Assembly (NCBI RefSeq): GCF_002607855.1
Contig: NZ_AWQQ01000088.1
Span: 1 to 7,087, forward strand
Length of the DNA: 7,087 bases
Reading direction: 5' to 3'
Source of the DNA: Desulforamulus profundi
Lineage (GTDB): Bacteria > Bacillota_B > Desulfotomaculia > Desulfotomaculales > Desulfotomaculaceae
Shown here: positions 1-4,964 of the stretch, piece by piece
Numbering within the stretch: the stretch's first letter is position 1
Layout of the letters: each line of letters opens with the position of its first letter
Position numbers and translations under genes: made by a program
The notes under the pieces: model-generated
The model's database searches: none
Told to the model about the DNA's origin: nothing
The model's input: only the letters and a program-made list of their open reading frames with translations

Positions 1-109
1 ACCGTGTTCCGGCAGATACCCACCTCCTGGCAATTTGAGAGACGTTCAATCCCATTTCTTTAAGTGATTGAATCTCGTAGTACATCTTCCACCTTTCTCT
101 ATTGTTCAT
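1..109 (-). pseudogene. istA: IstA-like IS21 transposase, N-terminus, apparently frameshifted
   Basis: IstA is the DDE transposase of IS21-family elements and works with the helper ATPase IstB. The ATG at 109-107 follows a clear GGGAGG ribosome binding site (115-120) at 5-base spacing. The first residues read MNNRERWKMYYEIQSLKEMG, followed by LNVSQIARR, the start of the N-terminal helix-turn-helix. The expected continuation is (x)GI(S/C)RNTV. Here the original frame gives WVSAGTR, while GICRNTV is found one base out of phase (positions 1-20). The simplest reading is a 1-base deletion at about 21-24, leaving the gene inactive unless it is a sequencing error. The rest of the gene is outside the window. 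Family identity is judged from the helix-turn-helix motif and the element-end context. Confidence 0.7.
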
Positions 110-200
110 AATTTCCTCCCGCCCATGATGAAGTGGTTTGAATAATTTCCAGTTCCATCATAGCCGAAAAGGAGGATTTTGGTATATAGTGTTCATTCTT

Positions 201-220
201 ATTTGTTGAAATTTGTTGAT
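201..220. repeat. Tandem 10-mer in the IS21 end
   Basis: ATTTGTTGAA is followed directly by ATTTGTTGAT (9 of 10 identical). Short repeats inside the terminal region are usual for IS21-family ends and probably serve as transposase binding sites. That role is inferred from the family. Confidence 0.5.
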
Positions 221-233
221 TTTATTTTATCAG

Positions 234-716
234 TTACACAGGTGTTTTATCTGTACCACGGCCTCGCAAACCGCCTTCTTTAGGGGCACCAAAAAAGGCA
301 TCGTCAACCTCCACTATACCACCTAAAATATATTGGGAATCTCGATTAGCCATGGCTTTTCTAATTTTATGAAGCATTAACCAAGCCGTCTTATAGGATA
401 TGCCTAGTTCTTGGCTTAATGAAGCTGCAGAGCGGCCACGCTTGTCATGAGCAATCATATATATGGCCCAGAACCAAATCCTCAGCTCGGTACGTGTCTT
501 CTCCATTACAGTTCCAGCAGTTAGGGATGCTTGATAATGGCATACAGTACACTCGAAAAGGTGCCGGGTTTTAATTTCATAGTAGCCCTTATGGCCACAC
601 TTGGGACAACAAAACCCGTTAGGCCAGCGCATTTTAAAAAGATATGTCCGGCAATCTTCTTCAGTTTGGAACATTTTTTGAAATTGAAGAAGTGTAATTT
701 TTTCCTGTTTAGCCAT
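234..716 (-). pseudogene. IS1595-family (ISPna2/ISXO2-like) transposase, truncated at the C-terminus
   Basis: This is a DDE transposase fragment of 160 residues, where the family usually has around 300. It has an N-terminal zinc ribbon (C37-x2-C40 and C56-x2-C59, in WPNGFCCPKCG and FECTVCH). A helix-turn-helix-like segment follows at about 96-120 (RSAASLSQELGISYKTAWLML). The first catalytic aspartate is in VEVDDAFFG (D138). The frame then reads RGRGTDKTPV and stops. In intact relatives KTPV continues into the core strand of the catalytic domain. The TAA here is supplied by the adjoining IS21-like end, so the second Asp and the Glu/His of the active site are missing and the product should be inactive. 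The ATG at 716 follows a GAGGGTGA ribosome binding site (721-728). Confidence 0.85.
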
Positions 717-746
717 ACCATCACCCTCAGAACATAAGTTTTATTT

Positions 747-775
747 ATTATAGCAAACATGCGTTCTGGGGACAA
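747..775 (-). promoter_or_regulatory. Transposase promoter (-35/-10)
   Basis: On the minus strand, TTGTCC (775-770) and TATAAT (752-747) are separated by exactly 17 bases, upstream of the IS1595-type transposase. The -10 matches the sigma-A consensus perfectly. An inverted repeat, CAGAAC (728-733) and GTTCTG (763-768), brackets the -10 and lies partly in the spacer, so it could be an operator or part of the element's inverted end. Confidence 0.6.
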
Positions 776-812
776 GGGGCTACTGAGCTAACGGTATACT
801 CATTTATTATTA

Positions 813-841
813 TTGATAATGTCGATATTTGTAGATATATT
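813..841 (+). promoter_or_regulatory. Sigma-A promoter of the secreted-protein unit
   Basis: TTGATA (813-818) and TATATT (836-841) are separated by exactly 17 bases; each hexamer matches the consensus at five of six positions. Transcription would start near 848, just before the leader hairpin at 862-900 and about 115 bases before the TTG start at 963. Confidence 0.7.
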
Positions 842-861
842 ACGATTTATTTTTAAAACCA

Positions 862-900
862 ACCCACCCCCTTGTCTGTCTAGTAGGAAAGGGGGTGGGT
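862..900 (+). promoter_or_regulatory. Leader hairpin, GC-rich 12-bp stem
   Basis: ACCCACCCCCTT (862-873) pairs perfectly with AAGGGGGTGGGT (889-900) across a 15-base loop. On the + strand it is followed by CCAATGTATAAA, not a U-run, so it is a poor terminator in that direction. It lies about 15 bases after the predicted transcription start and about 60 before the start codon. A 5'-stabilising hairpin or an attenuator is plausible. On the minus strand it is followed by TGGTTTTAAAAA and could act as a weak terminator for transcription coming the other way. Confidence 0.6.
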
Positions 901-946
901 CCAATGTATAAATAATTGTTTTAAGTAGATTTCTTTAAAAATAATT

Positions 947-954
947 AAGGGAGG
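947..954 (+). promoter_or_regulatory. Ribosome binding site that fixes a TTG start
   Basis: AAGGGAGG ends 8 bases before the TTG at 963 but only 2 bases before the upstream in-frame GTG at 957. The spacing therefore favours TTG 963, which also gives a cleaner signal peptide. Confidence 0.75.
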
Positions 955-962
955 TAGTGAAC

Positions 963-1604
963 TTGAAAAAAGTAATTAAAAGTATTGTTTTTGGTTTAAT
1001 GTTTGTATTAATGTTCAACGGTATTGCTTTTGCAAATAGTAATTCCACAAATAAAGCACAAGAGATAAACTCTAAACTGGATGTATTGTCACAAAAATAT
1101 GATGTAAAATTTGAACAAGTTGATATTCCTGAAGGTATTACTCCTGTAGAATATTCAAGTGTTGAAGAACTTGAAAAAGACATAGCTAAATTTTATAAAG
1201 AACAAAAAGATATAAAACAAAAAAATAAGCAATTTGAAGAAGCACCTGCAGAAAAATTACAAATTTTAGCTACCTCAACAGGTAGCCAGGTAAAATCTTT
1301 TTGGGTAGGTTCTGTGCCATATCTGCCACCACAAAAGATAAACATTCAGGTAAATTATAGTTATGACTCTTCAACTAAACGTTTTTTATCTTGTAATAGT
1401 GTAAATTCATGGATTACTGGTCTAGATCAACCAGTGGGTTTTAAATGGACTCAAAAAGGTCAAACTACTAGAATTATTGATTCAGGGAGAACATTAACTG
1501 CAAGTGTATACGGTACAATGCAATTCTATGTTATAATTAAAGGGATCGGCCAATTAGTGACCTTTAATTATACTAGTCCGACTGCTGAATATTATCTTAA
1601 GTAG
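963..1604 (+). CDS. Secreted protein of unknown function
   Basis: The product is 213 residues from the TTG start. Residues 1-24 form a classical signal peptide: MKKVIK, a hydrophobic core, then IAFA before NSNST, with cleavage expected after A24. The mature protein has a charged Lys/Glu-rich stretch at about 60-95 that is probably helical. A C-terminal domain of about 100 residues follows, rich in aromatic and beta-forming residues (motifs SFWVGSVPY, IIDSGRTLTASVYG, YVIIKGIGQ). No catalytic motif, cell-wall anchor or lipobox is visible, and only one cysteine is present, so free secretion is likely. I recognise it only as a type of small exported protein seen in Bacillota and cannot assign a function. 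It has its own promoter and is followed 11 bases later by a 35-codon membrane-protein gene. Its AT-rich codon use differs from the GC-richer fragments elsewhere in the window. The alternative GTG start at 957 would add two residues. Confidence 0.85.
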   Translation: MKKVIKSIVFGLMFVLMFNGIAFANSNSTNKAQEINSKLDVLSQKYDVKFEQVDIPEGITPVEYSSVEELEKDIAKFYKEQKDIKQKNKQFEEAPAEKLQILATSTGSQVKSFWVGSVPYLPPQKINIQVNYSYDSSTKRFLSCNSVNSWITGLDQPVGFKWTQKGQTTRIIDSGRTLTASVYGTMQFYVIIKGIGQLVTFNYTSPTAEYYLK

Positions 1605-1615
1605 CAGGTGGTTAA

Positions 1616-1723
1616 ATGGATGGACAAACCTTAGCTAGTGTTATATATATATCTGGTATAGCATTAATGGGCGTAGGAATTTATTTACTGGTAAAATTTC
1701 TAAAAAAACGTCGAAAAAAATAA
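1616..1723 (+). CDS. Small single-pass membrane protein (35 aa)
   Basis: The frame encodes 35 residues: a short MDGQT N-terminus, one hydrophobic span (about residues 6-28, including SVIYISGIALMGVGIYLLV), and a very basic tail, KFLKKRRKK. By the positive-inside rule the tail should be cytoplasmic. A ribosome binding site, AGGTGG (1606-1611), lies 4 bases before the ATG, and the ORF starts 11 bases after the stop of the secreted-protein gene. A terminator hairpin begins 7 bases after its stop. This placement between a coupled upstream gene and a terminator argues for a real gene. Function is unknown. A membrane helper, an immunity-type peptide or a small-peptide toxin are all possible, and none is supported over the others. 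Confidence 0.65.
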   Translation: MDGQTLASVIYISGIALMGVGIYLLVKFLKKRRKK

Positions 1724-1729
1724 TCAAGT

Positions 1730-1757
1730 AGGAGGGGGTGACTAACCCCCTCCTCTT
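1730..1757 (+). terminator. Terminator of the secreted-protein unit
   Basis: AGGAGGGGGT (1730-1739) pairs perfectly with ACCCCCTCCT (1745-1754) across a 5-base loop, GACTA. A short pyrimidine run, CTT, follows, so the stem is strong but the U-tract is weak. It lies 7 bases after the stop of the 35-codon gene and closes the unit that starts at 813. Confidence 0.65.
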
Positions 1758-1801
1758 ATCACGAATCTGATAGTAATTGTCGGCGCTAACTTTACCAAGT
1801 G

Positions 1802-1846
1802 TTAAGGCCAAAATTCTGTGTCGGTAAACATGGAATTTTGGCTTAA
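1802..1846. repeat. Inverted repeat, 14-bp stem with one bulge
   Basis: TTAAGGCCAAAATTC (1802-1816) pairs with GAATTTTGGCTTAA (1833-1846), with one unpaired G on the left arm and a 16-base loop. It could be a second terminator or a degenerate element end. The bases after it, TTATTTG, give only a weak U-tract. Confidence 0.5.
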
Positions 1847-1923
1847 TTATTTGTCGTTAACATCAATAATAAGGTGCGCGCAGGATAAGGAATACCCAAT
1901 GCAGCCGCCGAAGGTGTGCGGGG

Positions 1924-1988
1924 CGTGCCGTTGTGGAAAAGCTCTTTTAAGCCACACCCCAGAGGGCTTTTCCACATAAGGCACACGC
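1924..1988. repeat. Long imperfect hairpin around TGTGGAAAAGC
   Basis: TGTGGAAAAGC (1932-1942) and GCTTTTCCACA (1966-1976) form an 11-bp perfect stem with a 23-base loop. The pairing extends outward with gaps through GCGTGCC (1924-1929 region) and GGCACACGC (1980-1988). It is not followed by a U-run. A structural or protein-binding role linked to the neighbouring transposon is possible but not shown. Confidence 0.5.
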
Positions 1989-2056
1989 ACTCTTTTTGAC
2001 TTGCCAAGTAAGGTAATGGATTATCTTCCGTAGAACTTTAACTGGGGTGATTTGTG

Positions 2057-2140
2057 TTTACAGTTCTTAAGCAAAATAAAATGAGCTTTCGGTACATCCG
2101 CCAAGACCCCCGAAAGCTCACAACCCACAGGAACTGTAAA
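2057..2140. promoter_or_regulatory. Two nested perfect stems just before the DUF6431 gene
   Basis: The outer arms are TTTACAGTTC (2057-2066) and GAACTGTAAA (2131-2140), 10 bp and perfect. Inside them, TGAGCTTTCGG (2082-2092) pairs with CCGAAAGCTCA (2110-2120), 11 bp and perfect. The outer right arm ends 8 bases before the ATG at 2149, and no strong ribosome binding site is free in that gap. The structure could control translation of the transposon protein or be a recognition site for it; both are inference. Confidence 0.6.
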
Positions 2141-2148
2141 GTCCTGCT

Positions 2149-2781
2149 ATGATTATGGTAACTTTCTTAGGGGCATCTGTCAAAGAGTATTTAGAACGTT
2201 ACGGTAAAAAATCTCCTGAATTCAACTTCCCATGCCCAATCTGCGGAAACTGTCGACCACATAGACACGGCCATTACGAGCGCTGGGCAGTGGATTCTAA
2301 CAGCGAGCAGCGAATCCCAATTTACCGTTATGAGTGCCAGTCTCAAGGACATGAGGAGAGGACTATTTCTCTTCTTCCGGATTTTCCATGGCCTTTTCGG
2401 AGTTTTATGGCTTCCTTCATAGAAAGAGCTATATGTGTTAGAGTAGAAGATTCTCTTTCATGGGGCGAATTACTTAACATGTTTAACCCGCATTCCCACG
2501 TGGTCTCTTTAAAAACACTCAAGCGTTGGATTAGGGTGATATCCAGCAGGGCGCAAAAAGTCACTACCGACCTTTTTAACCTGTTGCTTAACGTCTTCCC
2601 CGGGCTAAAACTTCCATCCCAAAAGCTTACTTCTCGTACAGAATTTGCTGTAAGAGTCCTTTTGTCTTTGGTTCGTTTTCTGTGTCGCGCTCTCTCTTTA
2701 ACCTTGAAGAATACCTATTTCACTTCCCTTCCGGCTTTTTCTCTGATCCATCGGATGTTTGGGGCGAAAGCCTTACTTTAA
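2149..2781 (+). CDS. DUF6431-like zinc-ribbon protein of a transposon
   Basis: The product is 210 residues. The N-terminal part reads FNFPCPICGNCRPHRHGHYE at about 26-45, then RIPIYRYECQSQGHEERTISLLP at about 55-77. This is the usual layout of DUF6431 proteins: a CxxC zinc knuckle, an RHGxYxR-like segment, and an (R/Y)xC strand leading to SLLP. Candidate metal ligands are C29, C32, C63 and H68; the usual second CxxC seems altered. The remainder is basic and hydrophobic with no motif I recognise. In my recollection such proteins are encoded directly ahead of a DDE-type transposase, and the frame at 2864 matches that. The role is unknown but probably DNA binding during transposition. The ATG at 2149 lacks a good ribosome binding site; an alternative ATG is at 2155. 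Confidence 0.65.
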   Translation: MIMVTFLGASVKEYLERYGKKSPEFNFPCPICGNCRPHRHGHYERWAVDSNSEQRIPIYRYECQSQGHEERTISLLPDFPWPFRSFMASFIERAICVRVEDSLSWGELLNMFNPHSHVVSLKTLKRWIRVISSRAQKVTTDLFNLLLNVFPGLKLPSQKLTSRTEFAVRVLLSLVRFLCRALSLTLKNTYFTSLPAFSLIHRMFGAKALL

Positions 2782-3049
2782 GCCCACAAAAGTTGTCCTC
2801 TCCCTGGGTTTAGGCCTTTTTCGGATAATAGATTTAAAACCATGGAAAGGAGAGAGACACATTATGGATGAAGAAAAGCGCTTGGCCATAGCGAATTTTC
2901 GCTATGGGCTCATTGCCCCAATTGTCTGCCGCAAGCTTGAAAAAGGAGAACAGGCGGCACTGCTAAAAGATATTTCAGCTAAAGAGTATATTGATCCTGA
3001 TGGACATATTGTAAGACCGGGTCTTAGGACTCTGGAACGCTACCTTCAA
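2149..3049 (+). mobile_element. Two-gene transposon remnant (DUF6431 plus DDE transposase start)
   Basis: The DUF6431-like gene and the first ~61 codons of the downstream transposase survive; everything after about 3049 has been replaced by protease sequence. The left boundary is not resolved and may include the hairpins at 1924-2140. No right end is present, so the element cannot move on its own. Confidence 0.5.
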
Positions 3050-3640
3050 AACTTGGTTGTCCCCGGTGCATCTTACTATGATGATAACGGTCATGGCACC
3101 CATGTGGCCGGCATTATCGCCGCTGCCAATATTGGCAGGGGAATCGTGGGCGTGGCCCCGGAGGCGGAACTCTATGCCGTCAAGGTGCTGGATCAATGGG
3201 GTGAGGGTACAATCCTGAACGCCATTAATGCCATCGATTGGTGTCTGAAAAACCGAATTCACGTGGCAAACATGAGCTTTGGCACCGATAAGTACAGCAG
3301 TGCGCTGGAGGAAGCGGTCCGCGCAGCCCACAGGCGGGGGCTGTTGATCGTGGCGGCTGCCGGCAATGACGGTGGCCCGAATACCGTGGATTATCCTTCG
3401 GTATTTGATGAAACCCTCAGTGTTGCCGTGGTGGACAGCAGGGGCAAATTGGCAAGTTTTAGCAGCAGTGGCCCGGAAGTGGATCTGCTGGCTCCCGGAA
3501 CCGATATCGTTTCTACCTATCTTTGGGGCAGTTATGTACGGTTAAGCGGCAGTTCCCAGTATTACTATTGTCTAATGCTTCTAATTTTACAAATCTACCT
3601 TCCGTCTCTTCCGATGGCTCCTCTCCCAATATGCCAGTAA
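2864..3640 (+). pseudogene. Chimera: transposase N-terminus fused in frame to a subtilisin-like (S8) protease core
   Basis: The ATG at 2864 follows GGAAAGGAGAG (2844-2854) at good spacing and gives 258 residues. Residues 1-61 resemble the N-terminus of DDE-type transposases found after DUF6431 genes (FRYGLIAPIVCRKLEKGE at 12-29, RTLERYL at 55-61). From about residue 62 the frame becomes the middle of a subtilase. It has YYDDNGHGTHVAG with catalytic His at H77, then GVAPEAELYAVKVLD, NMSFG, VAAAGNDG with the oxyanion Asn at N168, SFSSSGPEVDLLAPG and VRLSGSS. S231 sits where the catalytic Ser of GTSMA would be, but the sequence departs from the family immediately afterwards (QYYYCLM). The catalytic Asp region, propeptide and signal are all absent, so it cannot be a working protease. 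The GC-rich protease part spans about 3050-3556. Residues 232-258 are read-through into unrelated DNA. Confidence 0.8.
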
Positions 3641-3650
3641 TAATCCCCAT
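3557..3650 (-). pseudogene. Possible start of a third minus-strand gene, cut at the protease junction
   Basis: From an ATG at 3650-3648 the minus strand reads MGIITGILGEEPSEETEG and on to about residue 31, with acidic, coding-like composition, until it meets the protease junction at about 3556. Beyond that the frame runs antisense to the protease and stops at 3513. It lies 10 bases after the stop of the acidic protein (3661-4182), so it could have been the next gene of that operon. There is no well-placed ribosome binding site: AAAGGATGA is about 17 bases upstream. It may be spurious. Confidence 0.3.
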
Positions 3651-3660
3651 TATTTTTAAT

Positions 3661-4182
3661 TCATTTCATCCTTTCTTTGTGTTCATCTACCCATTTTTTA
3701 AACCTCTCTTTAATATCTTCAAGACTATTTATCTCATCATTAGATATATTAAAAATAAAATATTCTCCATCTACTCTCAAATACTCCTCAAGAGAACCCT
3801 CAATATAATATACATCCCAACTATTGTCTTCTTTCTCGTATGCAATTCCTTCATCCTCTGTTTCCAAGAGTATATTGCTTTTAACATCCTCTTTATATAT
3901 AGTAATGTGGAAATGGCCGTAATCTCTTATAAATTTTTCTCCAATATTTACTCCTAATTCACCCAAACGATTCTTGATAACCTTAATGATTTCTTCTGTT
4001 AAATGAACTTGATACCCAACTATATTACTTTCTTTTGAATCCAAGTTTATTATTTTGCAAGCGTTAATAAAATCATTGTCTGGTTGGCCCAATATATCAA
4101 TTAGTAGTTCTAATACTTTTGATTCATCAACATCACCCTTGTCAAAATTAATTTTATAAGATGTTAATTCTGGTTTATACAC
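3661..4182 (-). CDS. Acidic cytoplasmic protein, candidate immunity protein
   Basis: The product is 173 residues from GTG 4182, with no signal peptide or membrane span. It is strongly acidic and mixed alpha/beta in character, with segments KVLELLIDILGQPD, VHLTEEIIKVIKNRLGELG, RDYGHFHITIY, EDEGIAYEKEDNSWDVYYI and a helical, basic C-terminus ending KKWVDEHKERMK. I do not recognise the family. It lies 137 bases downstream of a gene for a secreted, effector-like protein on the same strand. That order (exported protein, then a small soluble acidic protein) is the common layout of polymorphic-toxin/immunity pairs, which is the only basis for the immunity suggestion. The frame also opens at a TTG (4191), but that codon is 1 base from the ribosome binding site, too close to be used. 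Confidence 0.7.
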   Translation of the reverse strand: MYKPELTSYKINFDKGDVDESKVLELLIDILGQPDNDFINACKIINLDSKESNIVGYQVHLTEEIIKVIKNRLGELGVNIGEKFIRDYGHFHITIYKEDVKSNILLETEDEGIAYEKEDNSWDVYYIEGSLEEYLRVDGEYFIFNISNDEINSLEDIKERFKKWVDEHKERMK

Positions 4183-4192
4183 ACCTATCAAT

Positions 4193-4198
4193 CCTCCC
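4193..4198 (-). promoter_or_regulatory. Ribosome binding site that fixes a GTG start
   Basis: GGGAGG on the minus strand is 1 base from the TTG at 4191 and 10 bases from the in-frame GTG at 4182. Only the second spacing is workable, so the protein should begin MYKPELTSYK. Confidence 0.6.
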
Positions 4199-4222
4199 GA
4201 TAGCTTTAGCTTCGTTTATAAT

Positions 4223-4266
4223 ATAATGAGGTATTAAATTATATACATGATTTAATACCTCATTAT
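4223..4266. repeat. 17-bp perfect AT-rich inverted repeat between the two minus-strand genes
   Basis: The arm at 4223-4239 (ATAATGAGGTATTAAAT) pairs perfectly with 4250-4266 across a 10-base loop. It lies 54 bases after the end of the secreted-protein gene and about 40 bases before the start of the acidic-protein gene. On the minus strand TATTATAAACG follows, with only a partial U-run. It may be a terminator for the first gene that also uncouples the second, an operator, or a small element end. Confidence 0.6.
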
Positions 4267-4319
4267 TAGTATTGTGTAACTAGAGACATTTGTCCTGACT
4301 AATCCTGGAAGTATTTTAA

Positions 4320-4964
4320 TTATCTGTAGCCAGGCGGTTTGTTTTTACCTATATAAACAGTTGCAATATCATGATGCTTACTCATATCTGGTGGCGTATG
4401 ATAATGCACGTACAAATAGTAGCCATCATACTTCTTTAACAGCGTAGCATCCAATCGAAATACTGCGCCATGTTTTTTGCTTACTATTTCAAACACTTGT
4501 TCCCCTTTACTTGGGCCATTTATTGACAAGTCGTTATATTTTGCCATTATATCATCTAACTTACTTTTAACTGCAGGCCACACTTCGTCCTTTACTTTCG
4601 GCCCCAATTTTTTAAGTGCAAACTCTGCTGCCTTTTTAAGAAGTTGACCCCAAAATTGTGTTTCTACATTATTCGAATCATTCTGGACGACATTCTGCTG
4701 ATTATTAATTGAATCTAAAATCTGATTCGCGACTGCTTCTTCTTTATTACTATTTACCTGACTACTTGAATTTCCATTTGATTGCGGTGTGCTAGTTTGC
4801 TCTCCCCAATTAGACGTATCCGGAGATATAAGTATCTGTTCGCCGCTACCAGGAACTACAAAATTATTTGTTTCAGCGGCAAACGCACCCATGCCCGGCA
4901 ACAACATGTTAACCAGTAAGGCAAGCACGAGAACCAAACTCAGTTTTTGTTTAACCGATCTCAT
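4320..4964 (-). CDS. Secreted protein with S/N/Q-rich linker and His-rich C-terminal domain, candidate effector/toxin
   Basis: The product is 214 residues. The ATG at 4964 is preceded by a strong GAGGAGGT site at good spacing. Residues 1-30 form a signal peptide (MRSVKQK, hydrophobic core, GAFAA before ETNN). A low-complexity Ser/Asn/Gln-rich linker covers about 36-100, and a helical segment about 103-147 (FWGQLLKKAAEFALKKLGPK, then a Trp-containing helix). A compact C-terminal domain spans about 150-214, with QVFEIV, AVFRLDATLL, YLYVHYHTPPDMSKHHD (H187, H189, H197, H198) and TVYIGK. The modular layout of export signal, linker and small His-rich C-terminal domain resembles secreted polymorphic toxins, and an acidic soluble protein is encoded next. 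Toxicity is inference and I cannot name the domain. No clear promoter was found upstream. Confidence 0.8.
   Translation of the reverse strand: MRSVKQKLSLVLVLALLVNMLLPGMGAFAAETNNFVVPGSGEQILISPDTSNWGEQTSTPQSNGNSSSQVNSNKEEAVANQILDSINNQQNVVQNDSNNVETQFWGQLLKKAAEFALKKLGPKVKDEVWPAVKSKLDDIMAKYNDLSINGPSKGEQVFEIVSKKHGAVFRLDATLLKKYDGYYLYVHYHTPPDMSKHHDIATVYIGKNKPPGYR

Larger units (their letters stand above)
1..240 (-). mobile_element. IS21-family element, left end and start of istA (partial)
   Basis: Read on the minus strand, this is the left end of an IS21-like insertion sequence. It begins at about position 240 with TGTGTAACTG, and a TG-start is usual for this family. A short AT-rich end follows with two tandem 10-mers (+ strand 201-220, ATTTGTTGAA then ATTTGTTGAT); multiple repeats in the ends are also typical of the family. 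About 130 bases in is the istA start. The rest of the element lies outside the window. The terminus at 240 is inferred because the IS1595-type transposase reading frame stops matching its family exactly there; no target duplication can be checked. Confidence 0.7.
1755..2148. other. Non-coding, hairpin-rich stretch ahead of a transposon remnant
   Basis: I see no credible coding frame in these 394 bases. The stretch holds three separate stem-loop systems, at 1802-1846, 1924-1988 and 2057-2140, listed individually. Its position directly before the DUF6431/transposase pair suggests that part of it is the left end or leader of that element, but no clear element boundary is visible. Confidence 0.6.

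Noticed and set aside
521..775. Open frames on both strands overlapping the IS1595-type transposase
   Set aside because: They are shadows of the transposase frame with no ribosome binding site and no protein-like features.
2343..2564. Minus-strand frame inside the DUF6431 gene
   Set aside because: It is antisense to a frame with a recognisable zinc-ribbon domain and has no start signal.
2975..3331. Minus-strand 118-codon frame
   Set aside because: It is antisense to clear subtilase motifs; its length reflects the GC-rich codons of the real frame.
3523..3957. Plus-strand hydrophobic 144-codon frame
   Set aside because: It runs antisense to the acidic protein gene (3661-4182); Phe/Ile/Leu-rich sequence is what the complement of an acidic, Lys-rich gene gives.
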